DNA of 64,000 bases from Oceanobacter mangrovi (GTDB lineage Bacteria > Pseudomonadota > Gammaproteobacteria > Pseudomonadales > Oceanobacteraceae). The notes below the pieces were generated by a model. It saw only the letters and a program-made list of their open reading frames with translations, was not told the DNA's origin and searched no databases. A program made the position numbers and the translations under genes. Numbering within the stretch: the stretch's first letter is position 1; each line of letters begins with the position of its first letter. Of this stretch, positions 27,482 to 36,340 are shown in pieces. The stretch lies in assembly GCF_019740315.1 (NCBI RefSeq), contig NZ_JAHXZR010000007.1, positions 205,239 to 269,238 of the forward strand. The letters are read 5' to 3'.

Positions 27482-28479
27482 TGTACGAACTGATTCGCAA
27501 GGCGCTGATCATTGTGCTGTGTTTGCTGCTCAGCAAACTGCTGCACCTGACCGTGTCGGTATTTTTGGTGCTGTTTGGCATCGTGCTGGCCAGCACCACT
27601 TTCTCGAAGCACTTGTCGGATTTGCTGGCGCGCTTGCTGCCCTCAGTGGTCGCCACTCTGGCCGCCTTGCTGGTAAACGAATTTTTCAGCAGCCACCCGT
27701 TTGTAATCTGGACCTGTGCCGTGGTCTATTTCGACCACGTCCGGCGCTACGCCACCAACAACCTCAAACTGCGTCAGGCGGTGCTGCCGCTGTTTCTGAT
27801 TATCTTTGTCTGTACCTATCACAACAGCGAGCTGTACAAGGATGCCATCCCGTCGATGGTGTGGGATCTGGTGCTCAGCGCATTGCTTGCGGCACTGGTA
27901 GCGAGCGCTGTTAACCACCTGATGCCGATTAAGGTCGATGTTCCCAGGGCTACCGTGATAACAATTCCGGTAGCCGGTGCTGACCGCCTGAAACTGCTGT
28001 TGCTGGTTGGTGGCGGGCTGGCCTTTATCATGATCAATGAGGTCACCACCGCCGTGTTCTGTCTGGTGCCACTGATCACTTCGGCAATCCAACCGACCAA
28101 CGCCCATATGAAAAACCACACCAAAGAGAAGATTCTGGCGCAAATCGGCGGCTGTAGCCTGGCCCTGTTGGCGTCGGCGATTTATTCCGGCACTGAAGTC
28201 AACGTCTTCACCTATACATTGGTGTCCTTCCTGCTGGTGTACCTGCTGCTGTACTGGGGCCACTATTCCGAACCCGGCGACCGCGCCATTCACGCCGACG
28301 CCCTGATGGGCTTCCTGATCCCCTACCAGCTGTACGTCGCCCATAACGGCAATGACTTTGGCTTTGTCTCCATCACCTTACGAGCGGTCGAGCTGGCTAT
28401 TGCACTGATGATTATTTACGTCGCCGCCCACTGGCTGGATTTGCTGGAACAGCGGCGCGGCAAACCCAAACCCGCTTAA
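27481..28479 (+). CDS. DUF2955/FUSC-like inner-membrane efflux protein
   Basis: Polytopic protein of 332 residues with roughly ten hydrophobic segments, related to the FUSC/AaeB fold and the DUF2955 group. The start is the ATG overlapping the adaptor stop, so translation is coupled. The membrane segments come in two halves (residues 8-130 and 180-320) separated by a soluble stretch. NAHMKNHTKEKILAQIGG is a recognisable family segment. Inferred job: export of an aromatic acid such as the product of the upstream aldehyde dehydrogenase. The substrate is not provable here. Confidence 0.82.
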   Translation: MYELIRKALIIVLCLLLSKLLHLTVSVFLVLFGIVLASTTFSKHLSDLLARLLPSVVATLAALLVNEFFSSHPFVIWTCAVVYFDHVRRYATNNLKLRQAVLPLFLIIFVCTYHNSELYKDAIPSMVWDLVLSALLAALVASAVNHLMPIKVDVPRATVITIPVAGADRLKLLLLVGGGLAFIMINEVTTAVFCLVPLITSAIQPTNAHMKNHTKEKILAQIGGCSLALLASAIYSGTEVNVFTYTLVSFLLVYLLLYWGHYSEPGDRAIHADALMGFLIPYQLYVAHNGNDFGFVSITLRAVELAIALMIIYVAAHWLDLLEQRRGKPKPA

Positions 28480-28529
28480 TTGCAAACGAAAGAGATTGCA
28501 TACAATGCTGTTATCAACGCAATCATCTA

Positions 28530-28561
28530 TTGATTAATGCCCATCGAACGATGGCAATCAA
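28530..28561. other. Hairpin in the spacer between the efflux operon and the small barrel gene
   Basis: Interrupted inverted repeat: TTGAT-n3-TGCcCATCG, AA loop, CGATGgCA-ATCAA. No T tract follows on either strand, so it may stabilise the efflux mRNA end or be a regulatory dyad. Confidence 0.4.
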
Positions 28562-28653
28562 TCGATTACATTTCATTACTTGGGTACTATTCCTCCTGCC
28601 CGTTTCTCTAACATCTGACAGAAACTTACGGATTTAAAAAGGAATATTAAAGG

Positions 28654-29136
28654 ATGAAACTGAACAGGATTCTCGCCGCCACAGCTCTGGCTGCAACTAC
28701 TCTTTCCGCTCCAACCCATGCTGCAGGCGACAGCCGGATTGCCTTGAACGCAGGAATTTCAAACTTTACCGCCGGATTAGGACTGGGGATGGAAGTCCAT
28801 CTAACGGACAAGTTCGCTCTCTCTGCCGGAGCTGGCACCCTGGGCAGTCTGGTTGTTGGATCACTTTATTATGTGAATGGCTATAACAGGGGTCTGTATC
28901 TGGGCGCCGGTTACGGTGTTGTCGAGAAGTCGGAAACCCGGGTCAATGACAACTGGGAAACACAGAAACTCAAGGGCGCTATTGGTGTAGTTGGCTACAA
29001 ACTGACACTTGCCAACGATAACTACTGGCGATTTGGTGGTGGACTGGTCAAACGTCTGGACGATGACAAATATGATCCCGAAGACGATAAAAAGCTGCGG
29101 ATGGCCATGGATATAACCTTTGGTCACCGCTTCTGA
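28654..29136 (+). CDS. Small outer-membrane beta-barrel protein, unknown function
   Basis: A secreted protein of 160 residues. The signal peptide is clear (MKLNRILAATALAATTLSAP, cleavage after THA at about 23). The mature part alternates hydrophobic and polar residues in about eight strands rich in Gly/Tyr and ends in Phe (TFGHRF), suggesting an eight-stranded OmpA/OmpW-sized barrel. AAGGA is ten bases before the ATG. The next gene, an LRR kinase, starts one base after the stop, so the two are cotranscribed, although one is outer-membrane and the other cytoplasmic. Confidence 0.72.
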   Translation: MKLNRILAATALAATTLSAPTHAAGDSRIALNAGISNFTAGLGLGMEVHLTDKFALSAGAGTLGSLVVGSLYYVNGYNRGLYLGAGYGVVEKSETRVNDNWETQKLKGAIGVVGYKLTLANDNYWRFGGGLVKRLDDDKYDPEDDKKLRMAMDITFGHRF

Positions 29137-29137
29137 T

Positions 29138-30334
29138 ATGCACTCCCTTGCCCAACTTCGCAGCGGTCAGCTGGCCGATACCACTCGCCTGAAACTGTCG
29201 GAAAATCTCGATGAATTTCCGGCTGAAATCTATAGCTTGACCGATACCCTCGAAGTACTGGACCTGTCTGGCAATCGCCTCCGCGATTTGCCAGACGACC
29301 TGCATCGTTTCAGCAAACTCAAAATCCTGTTTGCCTCCGACAACCAGTTCGAGCATCTGCCAGAAGGCCTTGGTCGCTGTGTTTCATTGACCATGGTCGG
29401 CTTCAAGCACAACCGGATTCGCACGATTTCACCAACCTGCCTGCCACCCAATATTCGCTGGCTGATTCTGACCGACAACTGCATCGAACAACTGCCAGAT
29501 AACTTCGGCGAACGGAGACAGCTGGAAAAACTCATGCTGGCCGGCAACCGCCTGACCGAACTGCCGCGCAGCATCAACCAACTCGACAAGCTGGGGCTGC
29601 TGCGAATCTCCGCCAACCAGCTACAGCAGTTTCCCGATCAGCTGTTAGATCTGCCAAAACTGGCCTGGCTGGCGTTTGCCGGTAATCCGTTCTGCCCTGC
29701 TCACGAAGCCCACAACGACATTATCACCATCAGCCATGAGCAACTGACGGTCGGCGAAGTACTGGGGCGCGGAGCCTCTGGTTTGATTTCCAAAGCCCAT
29801 TGGTCTGCTGCGGCTGACACAGCTCCGGCAGGAACTGCGCAGGAATTCGCCATCAAGGTATTTCATGGCGGCATTACCAGCGATGGCTACCCGCAAGATG
29901 AACTGGACGCCTGCCTGTCAATCGCGCCGCACCCGAATCTGGTGACGGCACTGGCACAGGTACATAACCCCAACGGTCTGCTGATGAAACTGATCCCGGA
30001 TGACTACCGCAATCTTGGCCAGCCGCCCAGCCTCGACAGCTGCACCCGCGACACCTTTAGCCTGCAGCAGTCTTGCAGCCGTGAATTGGCTGACGGCCTG
30101 ATCCAGCAAATGACCAGCCTGGTCGAACATCTGGAAGCCGCCCGGCTCTGCCATGGCGACCTCTACGCCCATAACACATTGATTAACAACGACGGCCATC
30201 TGCTGTTTGGGGATTTTGGCGCCGCTTCGCGTTATCACAACCTGAACACGGAACAACAAGCCGGGATTCGCCGAATCGAACGACGGGCGTTGGAGTATTT
30301 TGTGGAAGACGTTGAGAGCTTGATCCGCAAGTAG
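29138..30334 (+). CDS. Leucine-rich-repeat protein kinase
   Basis: A cytoplasmic Ser/Thr-kinase-like protein with an LRR front. Residues about 25-195 hold seven repeats of the LxxLxLxxNxLxxLP type (for example LDLSGNRLRDLP). From about 205 the kinase fold follows: glycine loop LGRGASG, Lys in FAIKVF, catalytic HGDLYAHN (HRD with Arg replaced by Gly) and FGDFGAA (DFG). Key residues for phosphotransfer remain, so it should be active. The usual C-lobe after DFG is short, giving 398 residues. The start is the ATG one base past the barrel gene's stop. Substrate unknown. A repeat element covers its last codons and stop. Confidence 0.85.
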   Translation: MHSLAQLRSGQLADTTRLKLSENLDEFPAEIYSLTDTLEVLDLSGNRLRDLPDDLHRFSKLKILFASDNQFEHLPEGLGRCVSLTMVGFKHNRIRTISPTCLPPNIRWLILTDNCIEQLPDNFGERRQLEKLMLAGNRLTELPRSINQLDKLGLLRISANQLQQFPDQLLDLPKLAWLAFAGNPFCPAHEAHNDIITISHEQLTVGEVLGRGASGLISKAHWSAAADTAPAGTAQEFAIKVFHGGITSDGYPQDELDACLSIAPHPNLVTALAQVHNPNGLLMKLIPDDYRNLGQPPSLDSCTRDTFSLQQSCSRELADGLIQQMTSLVEHLEAARLCHGDLYAHNTLINNDGHLLFGDFGAASRYHNLNTEQQAGIRRIERRALEYFVEDVESLIRK

Positions 30335-30408
30335 GGTGTAATAGCCGAAGGCGTATTACACCGCAGTATGGTCTGTCTGGCATTGATCCCACCGCGACAC
30401 CCCACCTT
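30329..30408. repeat. Intergenic repeat element with hairpin and mirrored ends
   Basis: About 80 bases beginning AAGTAGGGTGT and ending ACACCCCACCTT (imperfect mirror). Inside is a hairpin GGTGTAATA-GCC-gaa-GGC-g-TATTACACC. Repeats of this type, with a GTAGGGTGT start, are common short mobile elements in gammaproteobacteria. It contains the kinase stop codon, so the kinase C-terminus may have been set by the insertion. Confidence 0.65.
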
Positions 30409-30473
30409 AAAATCTGGATAATGGCGGCCAGTTTTTACGTCCCAGTGTTTCACCTCTCAACCCGGTGCCTCTC

Positions 30474-32687
30474 ATGCAAATCAAGGTCAACTTTCTCGAT
30501 AACCTGCGGCTGGATGCCAAATTCGATGACTTCACGGTCATTGCCGACCAGCCGATCCGGTACAAGGGAGATGGCTCGGCACCGGGTCCGTTCGATTATT
30601 TTCTGGCATCGTCGGCCATGTGTGCGGCCTATTTTGCCAAGATGTACTGTCAGTCACGCGGCATTCCGACCGAAGACCTGCGGCTGGTGCAGAACAATAT
30701 TGTTGACCCGGAAGACCGCTACAAGCAGACCTTCCGGATTCAGCTGGAGCTGCCGGAAGGCATTTCCGAAAAGGACCGGCTGGGCATTTTGCGTTCGATG
30801 GAACGTTGCACGGTTAAACGGGTGATCCAGAACGGGCTGGATTTTGATATTCAGGTGGTTAACGACCTGCAGGATTCAAACGCCCTGTTGGAAGGTTTTG
30901 ATGACGTTTTTTCCGGAGAACGCGAAACCTTTATCGAAGGCAAGGACGTACCGCTGGAGCAGACCATCGCCAAAATGACTGGCCTGCTGGCTGATCTGGG
31001 TATGAAGATCGAGGTGGCGTCCTGGCGTAATATTGTGCCGAACGTTTGGTCACTGCATATTCGCGATGCCGATTCGCAGATGTGTTTTACCAACGGCAAG
31101 GGGGCCAGTAAGGAAAGCGCGCTGGCATCGGCGCTGGGTGAATTCCTTGAACGTCTGAACTGCAACTTCTTCTACAACGACCAGTTCTTTGGTGAAGAAA
31201 TCGCTAACGCCGAGTTCGTCCATTACCCGAACGAACAGTGGTTCCAGCCGGGCCCGAACGACGAACTGCCAGAAGAGATTCTGGACGAGTACTGCCTCGA
31301 TATTTACAACGCCGATGGCGAGCTGCAAGGCTCACACCTGTTCGATACCAACTCCGGTCGTACTGACCGCGGAATCGTATCACTGCCGTTTGTGCGCCAG
31401 TCCGACGGCGAAACCGTTTATTTTCCATCTAACCTGATCGAAAACCTGTTCCTCAGCAACGGCATGAGCGCTGGTAATACCCATGCCGAAGCCCAGGTTC
31501 AGTGTTTGTCAGAGATTTTCGAACGAGCAGTCAAACGCCAGATTCTGGAAGAAGAGCTGACCCTGCCGGATATGCCACAGGAGTATATCGACCGTTACCC
31601 GGGCATTGTTGCGGGCATCCAGGAACTGGAACAACAAGGCTTTCCGGTGCTGGTGAAAGATGCTTCTCTGGGCGGTATGTACCCGGTGATGTGTGTGACC
31701 CTGATGAACCCGCGCACCGGTGGTGTATTTGCATCTTTTGGAGCACATCCAAGCTTTGAAGTGGCACTCGAACGATCACTGACCGAACTGCTGCAAGGCC
31801 GCAGTTTTGAAGGCCTGAACGACCTGCCACAACCAACCTTCGACAGCATGGCGGTAACCGAGCCAAACAACTTTGTTGAACACTTCATCGACTCCACCGG
31901 GCTGGTGAGCTGGAAATTTTTCAGCGCCAAAGCCGATTTCGACTTTATTGACTGGGACTACTCTTCCGAGCTGGAAGACCGTAAAGCCAAATCTGCAGAA
32001 GAAGCCGAGACTCTGTTCGGCATTCTGGAAGAAATGGGGCTGGAAACCTACATGGCCGAGTACGAAGAACTCGGCGTACCGGCCTGCCGGATTCTGGTGC
32101 CAGGCTACTCCGAGATCTATCCGGTTGAAGACCTGATTTACGACAACACCAACAAGTCTCTGGCCTACCGCGAAGACATTCTTAACCTGCATCGTCTTAA
32201 CGACAAACAGCTGACGGCGCTGGTCGAACGCCTGGAAGACAGCGATGAAGATGACTACACCAAGATCATCACCCTGATTGGCGTTGAATTTGACGATAAT
32301 ACGGTCTGGGGCCAGCTCACGATCCTTGAGCTGAAACTGCTGATCTATCTGGCGCTGGAACGTCAGCAAGACGCCAAGGAACTGCTGGAAATGTTCCTGC
32401 AATTCAATGACAACACCGTCGATCGTGGTCTGTTCTATCAGGCGTTGAATTGTGTGCTGGAAGTGGTGCTCGACGATGACCAGGATATCGCCGATTACCT
32501 GCCGAACTTCCGTCGCATGTTTGGTGACGAACGTATCAACGCAGCGGTTGGTTCAGTTACCGGCGCGATTCGTTTCCACGGTCTGGAGCCAACCGACATG
32601 CAGCTGCAAGGTCTCGACAAGCACCAGCGACTGATCAACAGCTACAAGAAACTGCACGCAGCACGGGCCAAAGCGGCGGGCTTGTAA
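30474..32687 (+). CDS. ycaO: OsmC-domain/YcaO-domain protein
   Basis: A 737-residue fusion of an N-terminal OsmC-like domain (about 1-140; PGPFDYFLASSAMCAAYFA, with a Cys at the position used by peroxiredoxin-like OsmC proteins) and a YcaO ATP-binding domain (about 170-560; ATP/Mg-site segments such as GKGASKESALASALGEFLERL, NGMSAGNTHAEAQVQCLSEIFER and SLTELLQG), then a helical tail. YcaO domains activate backbone amides; E. coli YcaO is linked to RimO-dependent beta-methylthiolation of ribosomal protein S12. No azoline or peptide-precursor genes are nearby, so a housekeeping role is likelier. Start is the ATG at 30474 in place of the GTG three codons earlier. Confidence 0.9.
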   Translation: MQIKVNFLDNLRLDAKFDDFTVIADQPIRYKGDGSAPGPFDYFLASSAMCAAYFAKMYCQSRGIPTEDLRLVQNNIVDPEDRYKQTFRIQLELPEGISEKDRLGILRSMERCTVKRVIQNGLDFDIQVVNDLQDSNALLEGFDDVFSGERETFIEGKDVPLEQTIAKMTGLLADLGMKIEVASWRNIVPNVWSLHIRDADSQMCFTNGKGASKESALASALGEFLERLNCNFFYNDQFFGEEIANAEFVHYPNEQWFQPGPNDELPEEILDEYCLDIYNADGELQGSHLFDTNSGRTDRGIVSLPFVRQSDGETVYFPSNLIENLFLSNGMSAGNTHAEAQVQCLSEIFERAVKRQILEEELTLPDMPQEYIDRYPGIVAGIQELEQQGFPVLVKDASLGGMYPVMCVTLMNPRTGGVFASFGAHPSFEVALERSLTELLQGRSFEGLNDLPQPTFDSMAVTEPNNFVEHFIDSTGLVSWKFFSAKADFDFIDWDYSSELEDRKAKSAEEAETLFGILEEMGLETYMAEYEELGVPACRILVPGYSEIYPVEDLIYDNTNKSLAYREDILNLHRLNDKQLTALVERLEDSDEDDYTKIITLIGVEFDDNTVWGQLTILELKLLIYLALERQQDAKELLEMFLQFNDNTVDRGLFYQALNCVLEVVLDDDQDIADYLPNFRRMFGDERINAAVGSVTGAIRFHGLEPTDMQLQGLDKHQRLINSYKKLHAARAKAAGL

Positions 32688-32696
32688 AACCCATGA

Positions 32697-32720
32697 CGTC
32701 CCCACTGGAGTGTGGGGACG
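32697..32720. terminator. Hairpin between ycaO and the photolyase gene
   Basis: Nine-bp perfect stem CGTCCCCAC / GTGGGGACG with six-base loop, between two convergent genes. No T run, so termination strength is doubtful. Confidence 0.45.
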
Positions 32721-32761
32721 AAAACTCCAACACTTGCCAATACAGCTCTGGTTTAACGGAC

Positions 32762-34291
32762 CTACAACTCATCCAGATGAGCCAGTAGCCACTCTGCCCT
32801 ATCCCACAGCGCCTGTTTCCTGTCGTCCTTTTGTTTTTCCAGATTGCGGTAAATCATGCTCATGCGGTGATTGCCCTGGAACAGCTCCTTGTGACGCATG
32901 ATGAAATGCCAGTAGAGGCTGTTGAACGGGCAGCTGTCGTGGTCGCTGGCCGTTTTGACGTTATAACGGCAGCCACTGCAATAGTCGGACATTTTGTGAA
33001 TATAGTTGCCGGATGCCGCATAGGGCTTGCTACCCAGATAACCGCCGTCGGCGTGCATCACCATGCCGAGAGTATTCGGCAATTCAACCCAGTCGAAGGC
33101 GTCGGCATAGACAGCCAGATACCAGTCGCAAATCTGTTTGGGTTTAACGCCTGCCAGTAAGGCGAAGTTACCGGTCACCATCAGCCGCTGAATATGGTGG
33201 GCGTAGGCATGCTCGAACGTGTTGCGGAATGCTTCACTCATGCATTTCATGCCAGTCTGGCCATCCCAGTAATAACGCGGCAAGTCGCGCACATTGCCGA
33301 GCCGGTTCTGTTCGGCATAGTCCGGCATGTGCCGCCAATAAATTCCCCGCACATATTCTCGCCAGCCAATGATCTGGCGGATAAAACCTTCTACTGCATT
33401 CAGCGGAGCAGCACCGCTCCGCCAGGCTTGCTCAGCCGCTTCACACACCTCTAGAGCGGTCAGCAGTCCAACATTCAGATACGGCGACAGCAAACTGTGA
33501 AACATAAAGTCGGCGCCACTGCTCATGGCGTCCTGATAGTCGCCAAAGTAGGGTAAACGCTGCTGCAGAAAATGTTCTAACGCCTGTCTGGCCTGCGCCC
33601 GGGTAGTGCCCCAGCGGAAGTCATCGAGGTTACCCGGATGATCAGCGAATTCCTGTTTCACCAACGTCAGTACCTCTCGGTCAATCTCATCGCGCTGGAA
33701 TGTCAGTGGTGCGGGCAAGGGGGGCTGACCGTCGTAGCGCTGGCGGTTGGCCGCATCAAAATTCCATTTGCTGCCCACCGGCTGTTCGCCTTCCATTAAC
33801 AGGCCGGTTTTACGACGCATCTCGCGATAGAAATATTCCATCCGAAGCTGCTTCTTGCCCTCAGCCCAGCGGCCAAATTCGGTGCTGTCACAGACAAAAC
33901 GGTCATCGGCATAAACCTGCACCGGAATTCCCAGCTGCGCCGACCATTGATTGTCCATCGCTTGCTGCAGACGGTATTCACCGCACTGGGTCAACACCAG
34001 TTCGCTGGCGCCACTTTGCTGCATGGCTTGCTGCACCACCTCCAGCAGGCTTTGGCAGTTCGATTGGCTGTCATAGTGATGGTATTGAACACGCCAGCCA
34101 GACTGTTGCAGCTGACAGGCAAAGTGACGCATGGCCGAAAAGATAAAAGCGATTTTCTGCTGGTGATGGCGGACGTAGCTGGCTTCATCACGGACTTCTG
34201 CCAGCAGGATCAGGTCCGTTTGTTTGGCAAGCACTCTCAGACTGGCCAACTGGCTGGATAGCTGGTCGCCGAGGACCAAACCGATTTTCAC
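32762..34291 (-). CDS. Iron-sulfur bacterial cryptochrome/(6-4) photolyase
   Basis: DNA-repair flavoprotein of the FeS-BCP group (PhrB-like), which reverses (6-4) photoproducts using light and carries FAD, a lumazine-type antenna and a 4Fe-4S cluster. In 509 residues the N-terminal antenna domain (MKIGLVLGDQLSSQL) and helical FAD domain (GADFMFHSLLSPYLNVGLL, IIGWREYVRGIYW) are clear. Four cluster cysteines are visible in GMKCMSEAF, KQICDWY, YCSGCRY and DSCPFN. PNTLGMVMHADGG and YAASGNYIHKMSDYC are family hallmarks. Monocistronic, convergent with ycaO. Confidence 0.93.
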   Translation of the reverse strand: MKIGLVLGDQLSSQLASLRVLAKQTDLILLAEVRDEASYVRHHQQKIAFIFSAMRHFACQLQQSGWRVQYHHYDSQSNCQSLLEVVQQAMQQSGASELVLTQCGEYRLQQAMDNQWSAQLGIPVQVYADDRFVCDSTEFGRWAEGKKQLRMEYFYREMRRKTGLLMEGEQPVGSKWNFDAANRQRYDGQPPLPAPLTFQRDEIDREVLTLVKQEFADHPGNLDDFRWGTTRAQARQALEHFLQQRLPYFGDYQDAMSSGADFMFHSLLSPYLNVGLLTALEVCEAAEQAWRSGAAPLNAVEGFIRQIIGWREYVRGIYWRHMPDYAEQNRLGNVRDLPRYYWDGQTGMKCMSEAFRNTFEHAYAHHIQRLMVTGNFALLAGVKPKQICDWYLAVYADAFDWVELPNTLGMVMHADGGYLGSKPYAASGNYIHKMSDYCSGCRYNVKTASDHDSCPFNSLYWHFIMRHKELFQGNHRMSMIYRNLEKQKDDRKQALWDRAEWLLAHLDEL

Positions 34292-34346
34292 GTTGTTTTA
34301 ATCCCGTATCGATATTGCATCAGTTTTGTACAGGATTTATAGCAAA

Positions 34347-36197
34347 TCAGGTAGAAGGATCAAATTCCTTTGAATCCGGGTCGGCCAGCCAGTCGGCGCA
34401 GACATAACGATTGCGGCCCGCCTCCTTGGCCTTGTAGAGCGCCTTGTCAGCCAGTTCCAGTGCCTGTTCCGGGTGATCCTGCTCATTGGTATAAAGTGCG
34501 ATACCAATACTGCAGGTCACCGGGATCGAATCCATACCGACGTCTATCGGCATAATCCGCAAGGCTCGCAAGATACGTTTGGCGACTGCTTCGGCCTGCG
34601 CCAGCTCCTCACAGTTAACCAGTGCCACAAACTCTTCGCCGCCGTAACGGTACAGCAGGTCACCGTGACGCAAACAGGCGTGCACCCGCCGTACAAAGCT
34701 GGTGAGTACGGTATCACCAACTCCGTGGCCATATTTGTCGTTGACCCGTTTGAAGTGATCAATATCCAGCATCAACATCGCCATTGAAGTACCTGAACGG
34801 ACCCCGAAGCGCGCCAACTCTTCCATCCGTTTGTCGAACGCCTTGCGGTTCTGGGATTTGGTTAGGCTGTCGATGGTGACTTCCTCGATCAGCCGATCCA
34901 TGCGACTGGCAAGCTTGTCAATCCGAACCATCACGGCACCCAGATACAGTACGCCGTCGATGTAGTGCTTGCTGACGGAAATCACCATCGGCACCTTTTC
35001 GCCGTGGCGGTCAACGCCGTAGATGCGTTCCGGATCGTCCATGGTCAAACGTTCAACCGAGCTGTCATGGATGGTGTTCTGCAGAATAATATCGTGGCGC
35101 TGACGTGATTCCTGCGGCAAAAATTCGCGCAGATTCATGTTTTTCATTTCGGCCACACTCCAGCCGAAAAAAACCGCCGCGCCAGCGTTGGCATCCAGGA
35201 CATCACCCTGCTCGTTAAACCACATCACGCCAGCCTGCTCGGACTCCCACACCAGTGACATCCGAATTTCTGCTTCTTTCAATGCCCGTTTCTGACGGGT
35301 GACTTCGTCATACCATTCATCACGCCGCGTCGCACTGCGTATCAGGCTCACAACGATCACCAAAAAGGCAATAAAGGCAAAAATCGACACCGCAAAACCG
35401 GCGTCTATCCACTGAAAAGACACCAGTCGCTGCAAAACCATCCCAAATACCATGGGAACAGCAACAATCAGCAGCAATGAGTTACGCAAAAAACGACCAC
35501 CTTCGGTGTTCCGGAACAGGATTTCCTGCAAGGGGCCATGCTGGAATTTCATCGAAGCAGCAAAAAAGAACGCCAGAAAACCAAGGCAGGTATGTATCGC
35601 CATCGACTCAAACGGCCGGGTCTCGAACAAAGAGTCAGGGGAATAGACGTAAGCAAACAGGCCGATCAGCGGAGCTGCAACGCCCGCCATCAGCACCAGA
35701 TTAAACAGAATGGAATCTCGTAGCGGCAAGGCAGCATTTTCGCCTTGCGGGCTGGCATCACGAAGTCGTACACGTCTGCTCAGCAACAACAGTGTGACAC
35801 CCGCCATGAAAGCACTGAACGCCGTCGCCAGCGATGGCCTGCCAGGTTCAAGCTGACTGATATCGTCGCGGACAAAAAACTGGTCAATGCCAAGGCTGTT
35901 CCCCAGCCAGTACTCAATCAGAGTCGTAACACTGAAATACAACAGGATGGTCGCCACCACGGTGGTACCAATTGCCAGTCGATACAGCACAGCCAACAAG
36001 CCGGAACTGCATAGAAACAGGAACAGTGCGGTATTGAATTTCATACTGGGGAAGCCCGGCAACACCGTGGTCACCTGAAACCAGCCACCCAACCAGCCAA
36101 CCATAACCACAGTCGCCAGCAGCAGCAGCATGATGGCGATCAGCTGGATCAGCAAGCGCCCGGGGGCTGTGATTGTGCGGCGTGGTGCACGGCTCAT
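34347..36197 (-). CDS. Multi-pass membrane PAS-GGDEF diguanylate cyclase
   Basis: Predicted cyclic di-GMP synthase of 616 residues. The N-terminal half has about eight membrane helices with a short periplasmic loop (residues about 100-120); then a PAS-like domain (MSLVWESEQAGVMWFNEQGDVLDANAGA) and a C-terminal GGDEF domain with intact GGEEF (RYGGEEFVAL) and DIDHFKRVND. No EAL domain. The ATG at 36197 is used because the longer frame relies on a TTG. It has no good ribosome site. Lies alone between the photolyase and rmuC. Confidence 0.9.
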   Translation of the reverse strand: MSRAPRRTITAPGRLLIQLIAIMLLLLATVVMVGWLGGWFQVTTVLPGFPSMKFNTALFLFLCSSGLLAVLYRLAIGTTVVATILLYFSVTTLIEYWLGNSLGIDQFFVRDDISQLEPGRPSLATAFSAFMAGVTLLLLSRRVRLRDASPQGENAALPLRDSILFNLVLMAGVAAPLIGLFAYVYSPDSLFETRPFESMAIHTCLGFLAFFFAASMKFQHGPLQEILFRNTEGGRFLRNSLLLIVAVPMVFGMVLQRLVSFQWIDAGFAVSIFAFIAFLVIVVSLIRSATRRDEWYDEVTRQKRALKEAEIRMSLVWESEQAGVMWFNEQGDVLDANAGAAVFFGWSVAEMKNMNLREFLPQESRQRHDIILQNTIHDSSVERLTMDDPERIYGVDRHGEKVPMVISVSKHYIDGVLYLGAVMVRIDKLASRMDRLIEEVTIDSLTKSQNRKAFDKRMEELARFGVRSGTSMAMLMLDIDHFKRVNDKYGHGVGDTVLTSFVRRVHACLRHGDLLYRYGGEEFVALVNCEELAQAEAVAKRILRALRIMPIDVGMDSIPVTCSIGIALYTNEQDHPEQALELADKALYKAKEAGRNRYVCADWLADPDSKEFDPST

Positions 36198-36340
36198 GCA
36201 GAGATGATCTCCATCGTTTCGTTCCAGTATAGGTCGAAACAAGAACAGACATCGTTGCCTGGCGGATTTTGATACAGCCCGGCTACTGCACGATGGGACC
36301 AGAGCGCCACTCAAGGGTAGCGGCGGTAGTCGACTGCTTG

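Noticed and set aside
30474..32687. YcaO domain as part of an azoline/RiPP peptide pathway
   Set aside because: No precursor peptide, dehydrogenase or E1-like partner nearby; the OsmC-YcaO fusion is a known stand-alone protein.
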